From assembly GCA_039029135.1 (NCBI GenBank), contig JBCCGT010000023.1, positions 21,876-85,875 on the forward strand: DNA of 64,000 nucleotides, given 5' to 3'. This stretch comes from JALZVT01 sp039029135 (GTDB lineage: Bacteria; Pseudomonadota; Gammaproteobacteria; Pseudomonadales; Azotimanducaceae). This document shows positions 36,808-45,375 of this stretch, piece by piece. How positions within the stretch are numbered: position 1 is the stretch's first letter; each line of letters begins with the position of its first letter. A model generated the notes under the pieces. It was given only the letters and a program-made list of their open reading frames with translations. It had not been told where the DNA came from and ran no database searches. A program made the translations under genes and the position numbers.

Positions 36808-38139
36808 ATGAACAAAGAAATCGCTATCAAGGTCGAGGGCCTGTCGAAGCAGTACCGCATCGGCTCGGTTACCGACTCGAAGCTGACGCTGCAGGACAAG
36901 ATCATTCGCGGCCTGCAGACCCCGTTCCGCCGCGCGGCCGGCTTGCTGAAAGGCAACTCCAACGCCGCGATGGATATGAACGAAACCTTCTGGGCGCTGA
37001 AAGATGTGTCGTTCGAGATCCAGAAGGGCGAGGTCGTCGGCATCATCGGCCGCAACGGGGCCGGCAAGAGCACGCTGCTGAAACTGCTGTCACGCATCAC
37101 CGAACCGACTACCGGCTCGGCGACGATACGCGGCCGGGTCGGCTCGCTCCTGGAGGTAGGCACCGGCTTCCATCCGCAGCTCACCGGGCGCGAGAACGTA
37201 TTCCTAAACGGCTCGATCCTGGGCATGTCGGAACAGGAGGTACGATCCAAATTCGATGAGATCGTCGACTTCAGCGAAGTGGGCAAGTTCATCGACACAC
37301 CGGTGAAGTACTACTCGTCCGGCATGAAGGTACGACTGGCCTTCGCGGTGGCAGCCCACGTACAGCCAGAGGTCCTGATCGTCGACGAGGTACTCTCCGT
37401 CGGCGACGTGTCGTTTCGAAAGAAGTGCATGGAAAAGATGCACGAGGCCGGCGCCAGCGGTTCCACCGTACTGGTCGTTTCACACAACGCCCAAGCGATC
37501 ACCAGCATGTGCGACCGCGCCATCTGGCTCAATCAGGGTCAGATGTACGACGACGGTCCGGTCAGCGAGATCGTCTCCCGCTATCTGCGCCAGGGTATGG
37601 GCCTGTCGAGCGCGCGGGCGTGGAACGCCGACGAGGCGCCGGGCGGCGACATCGCTCGGCTGCTGTCGATGCGCGCCCTGGATCCCAAGGGCGAGGACAT
37701 CGTCGACCTGGACGTCACCAACGACTGCTGCATCGAGACCGAAATCGAGGTGCTCGAGCCCGGTCACGGCATCGTCATGAACATGATCCTGCAGAACAGC
37801 GATGGCATTCATGCGTTCTGCGCCGTCGATACGGACAACCCCGCGTGGGCCGGCAAAAGCTGGGACGTCGGCGTGCACAAACTGCGCATGCGGATTCCCG
37901 GCAACCTGCTGCAGGTCGACACCTACACGGTCAACTGCGTGCTCTGGGCGTGGGGCAGCCGGCAGGTGCGCCAGTGCCACGTTCGCTCGGCGCTCTGCTT
38001 CAGCGTGGTCGAGGCCGCCAACAAGGATGGCGCCCGCGGCGAGTGGCTGGGCAACATGCCCGGTGTATTGCGGCCGAAGCTGGAGTGGGAACTTGACGGC
38101 CCGAACGACCAGCAGCCGTTAGAAAAGAACTACGGTTAA
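36808..38139 (+). CDS. ABC exporter ATPase with C-terminal glycan-binding domain (Wzt-like)
   Basis: The protein has 443 residues. The nucleotide-binding domain carries Walker A GRNGAGKSTLL (near residue 81), signature YSSGMKVRLAFA (near 168) and Walker B VLIVDEVLSVGD (near 189). The region after about residue 300 is a beta-rich Wzt C-terminal domain (GIVMNMILQNSDGIHAFC to VRSALCFSVVE) that in known homologues recognises the end modification of the glycan. This predicts that the exported chain has a specific terminal group. It ends the rightward export operon; two hairpins follow. Confidence 0.92.
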   Translation: MNKEIAIKVEGLSKQYRIGSVTDSKLTLQDKIIRGLQTPFRRAAGLLKGNSNAAMDMNETFWALKDVSFEIQKGEVVGIIGRNGAGKSTLLKLLSRITEPTTGSATIRGRVGSLLEVGTGFHPQLTGRENVFLNGSILGMSEQEVRSKFDEIVDFSEVGKFIDTPVKYYSSGMKVRLAFAVAAHVQPEVLIVDEVLSVGDVSFRKKCMEKMHEAGASGSTVLVVSHNAQAITSMCDRAIWLNQGQMYDDGPVSEIVSRYLRQGMGLSSARAWNADEAPGGDIARLLSMRALDPKGEDIVDLDVTNDCCIETEIEVLEPGHGIVMNMILQNSDGIHAFCAVDTDNPAWAGKSWDVGVHKLRMRIPGNLLQVDTYTVNCVLWAWGSRQVRQCHVRSALCFSVVEAANKDGARGEWLGNMPGVLRPKLEWELDGPNDQQPLEKNYG

Positions 38140-38143
38140 CCCC

Positions 38144-38177
38144 ATCTGCCGCGGCCCCCGCGGCGTTCTCCGCAGAT
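38144..38177 (+). terminator. Nested hairpin after the exporter ATPase gene
   Basis: Outer arms ATCTGC/GCAGAT enclose inner arms CCGCGG/CCGCGG around CCC, 4 bases past the stop. No T-run follows. Confidence 0.45.
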
Positions 38178-38190
38178 CGAACTCACCGGT

Positions 38191-38220
38191 AGCGGACAGC
38201 CTCTGCCTGTCCACTCCGCT
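38191..38220. terminator. Second hairpin between convergent exporter and acyltransferase genes
   Basis: GGACAG and CTGTCC pair around a 7-nt loop, extended by AGC and CCGCT-type outer bases. It lies between convergent genes and could help end transcription from either side. Confidence 0.4.
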
Positions 38221-38250
38221 GTCACGCGGGGTGTCGCGGTCGCTTTCGGC

Positions 38251-38958
38251 TTATTTCGCGGCCGCCGTCGCAACCTCGGACGCTCCACTCGCGTGTTTTT
38301 CACGGCTGCTCACCACGCGGGCGGGCACCCCCGCCGCGATCGCCAGATCAGGTATGTCGCTCGTGACGACCGCGCCCGCCGCAACCACCGCGCCGCGACC
38401 GACGCGGACACCGTCCAGCAGGACAACGCCGTAGCCGAGCCAGGCCTCGTCTTCGACCCTGATGCCGTTACGCGAATAGACCGGCTGGGCCTGTATCGGA
38501 CTGCCGGGGTCCATGCTGTGGTTGTAGGGGTAGAAGCCGCAGTTCGGCGCGATCTCGCATTCCGCGCCGATGACGATGTTGCCGACATAGGCCGAGAACT
38601 GACATCGCGGCTGCACGTGCGTGCCCTCGCCGATGGTGACCGAACCGCCGTCACCCGTCTGAATAGAGGTGTTCTCGTGGACGTGCACGCGGTCTGCGAG
38701 GCGCACCGGCCCGCCGTCGCCGTCGTCGTAGACCAGCGCGTTGTCACCGATGTAGCAGCCGGCGCCGGCGCTGAAGTCGTCGTGCCACAGGCGGGCGCTG
38801 GGCGCGTAGTAGCCCTTGGGATGCCAGCGCACCAGGGGTAGCCGACCATACAGCGGCGGCATACCTAGACCCGCCATGCGGCTGGCCAGGCGACCCAACC
38901 GACGGTGGTGCGACAGCTTCATCCAGCCGCGCCGCCAGCGTTTTTCCATTCCATTCAT
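38251..38958 (-). CDS. Hexapeptide-repeat acyltransferase
   Basis: The protein has about 235 residues and a left-handed beta-helix of hexapeptide repeats (for example GPVRLADRVHVHENTSI, GNIVIGAECEIAPNC), with a conserved late segment WLGYGVVLLDGVRVGRGAVV. Such enzymes move acetyl or other acyl groups from CoA to sugars; here it probably decorates the exported glycan or its precursor. Start ATG 38958 has AAGGA seven bases upstream; the GTG at 38976 lies too far upstream of that site. It is downstream of, and probably co-transcribed with, a GT2 glycosyltransferase on the minus strand. Confidence 0.85.
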   Translation of the reverse strand: MNGMEKRWRRGWMKLSHHRRLGRLASRMAGLGMPPLYGRLPLVRWHPKGYYAPSARLWHDDFSAGAGCYIGDNALVYDDGDGGPVRLADRVHVHENTSIQTGDGGSVTIGEGTHVQPRCQFSAYVGNIVIGAECEIAPNCGFYPYNHSMDPGSPIQAQPVYSRNGIRVEDEAWLGYGVVLLDGVRVGRGAVVAAGAVVTSDIPDLAIAAGVPARVVSSREKHASGASEVATAAAK

Positions 38959-38994
38959 CGGGTTTTCCTTGTTCACCGCGGCCTCGCGTCGGCA

Positions 38995-39978
38995 TCAAGC
39001 CTGGGCTCGGCGCAGGATTCTCTTCACGTTGGTCTTCGGGTTCCGAAAGGTCTGGGCGAGCGCGGTGCGCGTTACGCGCAGTCGATTCAGAGAGTGTCCA
39101 CCGGCGGCCAGCGCGTCCGTGTGGAACTTCCAAAACTCGCGCGAGCGCCCCTCGATTAGGCTCCTGGCGAGAAACTTGTAGTACCGCTCCAGGTGTTCGG
39201 CCTCGCGCTCCTGATACTCCGTCCTGCTGATGAACTCTGGCGCAAAACGGTCGAACAGCTGCCAGTTGGAGGCCAGCAGCGTGTTCATCGGCTTGGCGCT
39301 CGCACTGGTCACCGAGTCCTCGTGCTTGCGGATCGTCGTCAACACGGCTTGCACGATCGCGTAGTCGGTCTCGCGCAGGATCTCGTAGGCCGCTTCCACG
39401 TCTGCGTGCAGCCCGCTTTCCCGATAGAAGGCGTCGCGCCGTGCGAGCACATCGACGCGCAGCAAGAGACAGGAGGGTGACAGGAAGGGATAGATCTCAC
39501 CGAGCAGCGCGCGGCGCGCGACGTCGCGGCCAGTGAAGAAGCTCTCGTGCTCGGGCTCGATCCGGCACATCGTGCGCTCGCCCCATTGGGCCCAGGCGCC
39601 GATCATGCCGGCGCTTGGGTGACGATCGGCGACCGCTACCATGCGCTGCAAACAGTCAGGTCGCATCAGGTCATCAACGTGAAGCACCTTGCAGAATTCC
39701 GCACCCGGCGTCATCTGCCGCACGGCGACGTTGTGGTTTTCGATGACGGATACGGTAGCGTCGTTGCGGTGGCCGCGAATGCGGGCGTCCCGCTCGCGAT
39801 AGGCGCTGATGATATCGGGCGTGGCATCGGTGCTCGCGTTGTCGATGACGACCAGTTCCCAGTTGTTGTACGTCTGGGCAATGACAGAGTCGATGCACTC
39901 GGCGAGAAAACGTTCGCCGTTGTACGCTGGCGTAACCACGCTAACGCGGGGTGGCTGTGCTGGCAGTTTTGCTTGCAT
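38995..39978 (-). CDS. Glycosyltransferase family 2
   Basis: The 327-residue protein has a GT-A fold: VSVVTPAYNGERFLAECIDS and WELVVIDNASTD at the N-terminus and a metal-binding DxD-type HVDD near residue 100. It has no membrane segment, so it should act at the cytoplasmic face, adding a sugar to the lipid-linked glycan. The donor and linkage cannot be read from the sequence. It is the first gene of a leftward pair with the acyltransferase. Confidence 0.88.
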   Translation of the reverse strand: MQAKLPAQPPRVSVVTPAYNGERFLAECIDSVIAQTYNNWELVVIDNASTDATPDIISAYRERDARIRGHRNDATVSVIENHNVAVRQMTPGAEFCKVLHVDDLMRPDCLQRMVAVADRHPSAGMIGAWAQWGERTMCRIEPEHESFFTGRDVARRALLGEIYPFLSPSCLLLRVDVLARRDAFYRESGLHADVEAAYEILRETDYAIVQAVLTTIRKHEDSVTSASAKPMNTLLASNWQLFDRFAPEFISRTEYQEREAEHLERYYKFLARSLIEGRSREFWKFHTDALAAGGHSLNRLRVTRTALAQTFRNPKTNVKRILRRAQA

Positions 39979-40225
39979 CTTCTTATGTTCGGACTTCTTG
40001 GGAATCTCGCTTGAAACGTTGCGTTCTATGCACAGTAATCTGATCGAACTCTGGCTCGGATCGCCGCGAAGTTCGCGATCAGCCGCGTCGCAGAATGGCC
40101 GAAATACGGGCTTTCGTACCCACCGCGCAAAGCGCAGAACGCAGAGTCGAGAATTGAGAGCGGGTGCCCGAAGCCGGTCCGGTGATCTGGTTCAATGCTA
40201 GTATATTCGGTCTGAGGAACCCGCG
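39979..40225. promoter_or_regulatory. Divergent intergenic region with imperfect palindrome
   Basis: The region separates the leftward GT2 pair from the rightward FG-GAP/glycosyltransferase operon. It holds an inverted repeat at 40059-40080 (GATCG.. and ..CGATC around CGCGAAGTTCGCG), and a TATATT at 40202-40207 that could be a -10 box. GAGGA at 40214-40218 is the ribosome site of the next gene. No gene seen. Confidence 0.4.
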
Positions 40226-42247
40226 GTGTTAACCGGTCGGCTATCCATGCGACGTCAATTCGGCAGTTCACAGCCGCCGCTGCTAACCGGGCTTCGCGCA
40301 GTCTCCCATGCGCTGCTCGGCACCGTTTGTTTCGCGCACGCCGCCGTCCCTTCGGCGCACGCGGCAGGCGCTTTCGCGCAAGCCACAGGCGCTGAGATCG
40401 TCTTCGAGGATGTTTCAGAGCGGGCCGGCATAGCTCGCGTGGGCGCGACGGCCGCATCCGCCTGGGGAGACCTGAACGCCGACGGCTGGCCCGACCTGTG
40501 GGTCTCCAACCATCACGCCCATGCGCCCAACCTCTACATCAATCAGCGTGACGGCACCTTCGTCGACGCGGCAGTGCGGCTGTCCGATGCCGCCGCTCGC
40601 GGCGCGTCGGGCTGGCCCGATTTTCACGGCGCCGCCTGGGGCGATGCAGACAACGACGGCGATCAGGACCTGCTGATCATCAGTGGCGGCGGCGCCGGTA
40701 GAGGCGCAAGCGCCAACCACTTCTATCGCAACGACGGCGAAGTACTTCGCCAGCTCGCCGTGTCTGCCGGCATCGACTATCCGCTGGGCCGCGGACGCAC
40801 ACCACTGTGGTTCGACGCCGACGGCGACGGCCGCCTCGACGCGCTGGTAATGAACAAGCATCGCGCCGAGGCGCCCAGCGCCGTCTTCGTTCAGAGCGAC
40901 AGCGGACGCTTCGAGCCTGCGCCGCTCGTGGACGCCGAGCCCGGTTGGCTCGACGAGATGTTCGAATTGATCAATCGCTGGTTCGGCGGCGAGGCGGAAC
41001 AGTTTACGGCGAGCATCGAGTTTCCACTGCTCACCGGGCAGACAGCCAAGGGGGCGCCGCGGCTCGCCACTCTGGACGCGCGCGGCACCACACGCGTCTG
41101 GGACGGCGCTGCTCTGCGCGGCACGGGCGAGACGCTGCCCGCGGTCACCGCCGTTCAGGATGCCGCGGTCGCAGACTTCGACGGCGATGGCGCTCTCGAT
41201 TGGTTCTTGCTGCGCTCCAGACCCGGGGCACAGGAAGTGCGATTCGCGCCCCAAGCGATCGCGATGAAACTATCCGCCAACGCGGACAAGCCAAAGGGTC
41301 TGAAGCTAACCACGCCCGGCGATCTGAGCGTCTCGATCTTTCGCCCCTGGATGGATCCCACGGATGCCCGCGGCAACGAACCGCTCGCGCTGTATCGCGG
41401 CGATGAGCGAGTGGAGACGCTCGCCAGCAACCATCGGTTCGATGCGGCCGACGAAGCGCTGCGAGTCGCGCCGGGAATGCCCAACGGCGTCGCCGGTGTG
41501 CGCGTGACCTTCGACGCCGCAACCAGCACCTGGACGCTGATGACGAGCGCGGGTCAGGTGAACTATGAGTTCACCGCAAGCCAACCATTCGAGGGATTCG
41601 AGACGATCGGCTTCAAGTCCTTCGATGGCGCCATGCAGGATGCGATGCTCTGGTCCGGCAGTCGCCTGGAGGAACTGAAGCGAGGCGACACGCCCTGCCA
41701 GTCAGTCGCCGCCGCCGATTTCGACAACGATACCGACGTCGACATGTACCTCGTCTGTGCAACGCCCGCCGGCGACGCCGATGACCTGCTGTTGCTCAAC
41801 GTCGACGGCCGCTTCGAAGTCCAGGTCATGCCCGCAGTGCCCGGGCGCGGCAACCAGGTCGCCGCCGCGGACTACGACAACGATGGCTTCGTCGATCTCG
41901 CGATCACCAACGGCGCCGGGCCGCCGCCATTCGCGGATCGCGGTCGCCAGACGCTGTTGCGCAACAGGGGAAACGACAATCACTGGATTGCCCTGGAACT
42001 CGTGGGCACGCGCAGCAATCGAGACGGCGTGGGCGCGCGCGTTACACTGAGCGCCGGCGGCAAGCAGCAGGTACGGCTGCAGGACAACGGCATACACAGC
42101 TTCTCGCAGGATCACGATCGCCTGCACTTCGGCCTCGGCGCGAGCGAGCGCGTGGATCACATCGAGATCCACTGGCCCAGCGGTATCAGGCAGACACTGG
42201 AGAACGTCGCCGCGGACGCCGTCGTCGAGGTTCGCGAACCGACATGA
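40226..42247 (+). CDS. Secreted FG-GAP/UnbV (CRTAC1-type) protein without PKD or F5/8C modules
   Basis: The protein has 673 residues. A signal peptide (ending PSAHAAGAFA) is followed by FG-GAP repeats with DxNxDG loops (AAWGDADNDGDQDLLIISGG), a central ~190-residue beta-rich region I do not recognise, a second pair of FG-GAP repeats and a C-terminal ASPIC/UnbV domain (NHWIALELVGTRSNRDGVGA to IHWPSGIRQ). The GTG at 40226 is chosen because GAGGA lies seven bases upstream; an ATG at 40247 is possible. Its stop overlaps the next glycosyltransferase start by four bases (ATGA). This coupling ties an extracellular protein to glycan assembly genes. Its role is unknown; it may bind or help modify the glycan. 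Confidence 0.88.
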   Translation: MLTGRLSMRRQFGSSQPPLLTGLRAVSHALLGTVCFAHAAVPSAHAAGAFAQATGAEIVFEDVSERAGIARVGATAASAWGDLNADGWPDLWVSNHHAHAPNLYINQRDGTFVDAAVRLSDAAARGASGWPDFHGAAWGDADNDGDQDLLIISGGGAGRGASANHFYRNDGEVLRQLAVSAGIDYPLGRGRTPLWFDADGDGRLDALVMNKHRAEAPSAVFVQSDSGRFEPAPLVDAEPGWLDEMFELINRWFGGEAEQFTASIEFPLLTGQTAKGAPRLATLDARGTTRVWDGAALRGTGETLPAVTAVQDAAVADFDGDGALDWFLLRSRPGAQEVRFAPQAIAMKLSANADKPKGLKLTTPGDLSVSIFRPWMDPTDARGNEPLALYRGDERVETLASNHRFDAADEALRVAPGMPNGVAGVRVTFDAATSTWTLMTSAGQVNYEFTASQPFEGFETIGFKSFDGAMQDAMLWSGSRLEELKRGDTPCQSVAAADFDNDTDVDMYLVCATPAGDADDLLLLNVDGRFEVQVMPAVPGRGNQVAAADYDNDGFVDLAITNGAGPPPFADRGRQTLLRNRGNDNHWIALELVGTRSNRDGVGARVTLSAGGKQQVRLQDNGIHSFSQDHDRLHFGLGASERVDHIEIHWPSGIRQTLENVAADAVVEVREPT

Positions 42248-43329
42248 ACGCAGAGCAGCAGGGATTGCCTATCACCGGCCAAAAACACCGAGCGGTCACC
42301 TACGTCGGCCTGCACATGAGCCACCACGCGTCGGCGTCCGGATACGATCAACTCGCCAACGCGCACCCGAGTGATGCGTTCATCGCCGCCGACAGCCCGC
42401 TGGTCGGCGGCCAGGGCGCGCTGGCGCGCGCGTTCGCGGGCGTCGCCGCACGCTCCGGCAATCACTGGTACAGTCGCCGCTCGCTGAACACCGAGATCTC
42501 CTCCCTGCGCGTACTGTTACGGCAGCGCGACCACGTGCTTCACTACCTGTACGGCGAAAACAACTTCCGCTATACCGGCAGTTTCCGCTCGCTGTTCGCG
42601 CGCCGCGGCAACAAGGTGGTCGCCACCTACCACACGCCCCAGGCGCGGCTGCGCGAGCTCATCCTCAAACCCGCACATATACGGAGCCTGGACGCGGTCG
42701 TCGTGATGTCGACGGTCCAACAGGGCTTCTTCGAGGATCACCTCGACGCCGAACGAGTGCACTTCGTACCGCATGGCATCGACACCGACTACTTCCGCCC
42801 GCTAGGCGCGCCGACGTCGCGAGGCGACAAGCTGACCTGCATGACCGTCGGCCACCACCTGCGCGACTACGATCTGCTGGCCAGGCTCGCGAAGCGAGCG
42901 GCGCAGGAGAATCTGCCGGTCGAGTTCAACGTGGTCGCGAGGCCAGATCGCACGCGCGCGGTTCAGGGCCTGGACAATGTCATCATGCGCTCCGGCATCA
43001 GCGACGAAGAACTGCTCGAGCTGTATCAGACCAGCGATCTACTGATGCTGCCGCTGCTGGACGCGACGGCCAACAACACGCTGCTCGAAGGTATGGCGTG
43101 CGGCATGCCCGTTTTCTCCACGGATATTCAGGGCGTTCGCGACTACGCGCCGGCGCACTGCGAGCTGGTGCCTCTGGGCGACGACGCGGCCATGTTCGAG
43201 TGCCTGCGCGCTGCGCAGCGCGGTGAGATCGCGCTGGGTCCGATGCGCGACGCAAGCCGGCTCAAGGCCGAGTCGCTGAGCTGGGGCGCTTCGCGCCAGC
43301 ACCTGCAGACCATCTACGACGCGCTCTGA
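42244..43329 (+). CDS. Glycosyltransferase family 4 (GT-B)
   Basis: The 361-residue protein has a Rossmann-like C-terminal half with TCMTVGHHLRDYDLL and the donor-binding segment NNTLLEGMACGMPVFSTD, where GT4 enzymes hold the nucleotide sugar. The N-terminal half is less conserved. ATGA overlap with the upstream FG-GAP gene and a 2-base gap to the next glycosyltransferase place it in one operon. The donor and acceptor are unknown. Confidence 0.85.
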   Translation: MNAEQQGLPITGQKHRAVTYVGLHMSHHASASGYDQLANAHPSDAFIAADSPLVGGQGALARAFAGVAARSGNHWYSRRSLNTEISSLRVLLRQRDHVLHYLYGENNFRYTGSFRSLFARRGNKVVATYHTPQARLRELILKPAHIRSLDAVVVMSTVQQGFFEDHLDAERVHFVPHGIDTDYFRPLGAPTSRGDKLTCMTVGHHLRDYDLLARLAKRAAQENLPVEFNVVARPDRTRAVQGLDNVIMRSGISDEELLELYQTSDLLMLPLLDATANNTLLEGMACGMPVFSTDIQGVRDYAPAHCELVPLGDDAAMFECLRAAQRGEIALGPMRDASRLKAESLSWGASRQHLQTIYDAL

Positions 43330-43331
43330 TC

Positions 43332-44561
43332 ATGCGCATCCTGCTGCTCGACAACTCTCACCTGCCGCGCATCGGCGGCAAAGAGATTGTGGTGCACCAT
43401 CTGGCCAACCAGTATCTGGCGCTCGGTCACGAGGTCGTGCTTGGCGGTCCCAGTCGAATCTGGGCCGACCGCAAGGTGCGCTTTAGCTACCCGGTCAAGC
43501 GCCTGCCGAGCGTGTCGGGACTGGACAAGGACATGCAGTGGCGCATGAAGGTGCGCTGGCTGCTGCGCGGCGGCTACGACATCGTGCACGCGCACACGAC
43601 GCACCCCTCGGGCTATGCGGCCGCGCGGGTACTGGAGGATGTCGCCGAACGCGGCCAGTCGGCGCCGCCGCTCGTGGTCACTCCACACGGCGCGGACATC
43701 CACAAGGTGCCGGAGGTTAATTTCGGCAAGCGCCTGAATCCGGTGCTCGACGAGAAGATCCGCTGGACGCTGCAGCGCTGCGGCGCGGCGACCGCGATCA
43801 GCGACAGCGTCCGCGATTCGCTGCTCGACGCCGGAATCGACGCAGAAAAGATCGTGCCCATTGCCAACGGGGTCGACGCACAGCGCCTCGGCACGCCCGT
43901 CGATCACGACGCGCGCGCAACGCTCGGCCTCGATGCGGACGCAGAGCTCATCGTGTCCATCGGCAACTTCCATCCGCGCAAGGGCCACGCCACCTTGGTC
44001 GCTGCGACGGCCAACAGCAGCCGCGAGAAGCTGCACCTCGTGATCATCGGTCGGACCGATCCAGATTTCGTTGCGGACGTCGAGCGCCGCGGGCTGTCGT
44101 CCCGCGTGACCTTTACGGGCGCCATACCGTTTCCGGTTCCGGGCCAAAACAACGGCCCCGATCTGACGGCGGCGCTGCTGCAGCAGTGCAACGCGTACGT
44201 CTCGGCGAGTATGGGCGAAGGCACAGAGGGACTGTCGCTGGCGCTGCTCGAGGCCATGTCGGCGGGTACCTGTATCGTCGCGACGGCCGTATCGGGCAAT
44301 CGAGACATCATCGAAGATGGCAGCAACGGCCTGTTGGTCGCACCCAACTCGGTGGAGGCGTTAACCACCGCGATCGATCGCGTTTGCGCCAATCGGGTCG
44401 AGCGCGACGCTCTGGCCGCCGCGTCGACGAAGACCGTCGAGCCCTATTCTTGGCGCGCGATCGCCGGTCAGTACATAGAGCTGTTTGAGCGTCTGCTCGA
44501 CCCCCGGACGACGACGGGTGCGGACAGCAACCAGCCGCGGGCCGCAGGAGCGAGACCATGA
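43332..44561 (+). CDS. Glycosyltransferase family 4
   Basis: The 409-residue protein has a clear GT4 layout: MRILLLDNSHLPRIGGKEIV at the start (glycine-rich acceptor loop), VVTPHGADIHKV in the middle, LIVSIGNFHPRKGHATLV as the donor-domain start, and EGLSLALLEAMSAGTCIV with the conserved glutamates. It should add a sugar to the growing lipid-linked chain. Its stop overlaps the start of the next gene, a sulfotransferase, by four bases (ATGA), so sugar transfer and sulfation are translationally linked. Confidence 0.9.
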   Translation: MRILLLDNSHLPRIGGKEIVVHHLANQYLALGHEVVLGGPSRIWADRKVRFSYPVKRLPSVSGLDKDMQWRMKVRWLLRGGYDIVHAHTTHPSGYAAARVLEDVAERGQSAPPLVVTPHGADIHKVPEVNFGKRLNPVLDEKIRWTLQRCGAATAISDSVRDSLLDAGIDAEKIVPIANGVDAQRLGTPVDHDARATLGLDADAELIVSIGNFHPRKGHATLVAATANSSREKLHLVIIGRTDPDFVADVERRGLSSRVTFTGAIPFPVPGQNNGPDLTAALLQQCNAYVSASMGEGTEGLSLALLEAMSAGTCIVATAVSGNRDIIEDGSNGLLVAPNSVEALTTAIDRVCANRVERDALAAASTKTVEPYSWRAIAGQYIELFERLLDPRTTTGADSNQPRAAGARP

Positions 44562-45349
44562 CGATCACCAGCTGGCCGCAGTTCGCTCGCCGGATCAGAC
44601 CGGGACGCACGGACCTGCTGCGCGAACTACCGCGCTATCCCAATTCCATACTGGTTGCCGGTTGCCAGCGATCTGGGGGCACCATGCTCGCCGCCGCCTT
44701 CACAGAGCACCCTGACGTCGTCGACTTCTCCTGGGGCAAAGACGCCGAACTGGATGCGGCGCTCACGCTGTCCGGCACCCAGGCTCCAGAAACGACGCTG
44801 CCCGTGGGCAAGCGCTTCTGTTTTCAGACCACCTATCTGAACGAGCGCGGCATCGAATATCCCACTCACGCGGAGCACTTTCATCTCATCTGGCTGATTC
44901 GCAACCCGCACTCCGTCATCTATTCCATGCTCTACAACTGGAAACGCTTCGCCCTGAACGAGGTGTTTCTGGCCTGCGGCGCCGAGCTCCTGCCGGCCGC
45001 CGAGCGGGCGCGGCTGCAGCGCTGGGGGCTCTTCGGCGTGCGTCCGATTAAACGCGCCTGCTACGCCTATCTCGGCAAACTGCAGCAGGGCAACTGGCTC
45101 ATGGAAACGCTGCCGGACGATCGCATGATGACGCTGCGGTACGAAGACCTCGTGACCCACAAAGCAGCCATGATGAAGTCGCTGGGCGACTTCGTGGGGC
45201 TGGCGCCCGCTGAGGCGGGTGAGAAAATCAGCACGCGCAGCATGAAGAAGGCCCAGGGCCTGGGCACCCGAGAGCGCCGGATCGTCGATGAGCTCTGCGG
45301 CCCGGGATACGAGCGAGCGATGGCAGAGTCCATTCGCCTGCAACCCTGA
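44558..45349 (+). CDS. Sulfotransferase
   Basis: The 263-residue protein has the PAPS 5'-phosphosulfate loop ILVAGCQRSGGTMLAAAF (near residue 30) and the 3'-phosphate motif LIWLIRNPHSVIYSML (near residue 110). A late conserved segment MMTLRYEDLVTHKAAMMKSL fits the family. It is coupled by ATGA overlap to the GT4 gene before it. Probable cytoplasmic sulfation of a sugar on the glycan intermediate; acceptor not known. Confidence 0.85.
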   Translation: MTITSWPQFARRIRPGRTDLLRELPRYPNSILVAGCQRSGGTMLAAAFTEHPDVVDFSWGKDAELDAALTLSGTQAPETTLPVGKRFCFQTTYLNERGIEYPTHAEHFHLIWLIRNPHSVIYSMLYNWKRFALNEVFLACGAELLPAAERARLQRWGLFGVRPIKRACYAYLGKLQQGNWLMETLPDDRMMTLRYEDLVTHKAAMMKSLGDFVGLAPAEAGEKISTRSMKKAQGLGTRERRIVDELCGPGYERAMAESIRLQP

Positions 45350-45375
45350 GCGCCCGGGACTCGTACCGACCTGTC

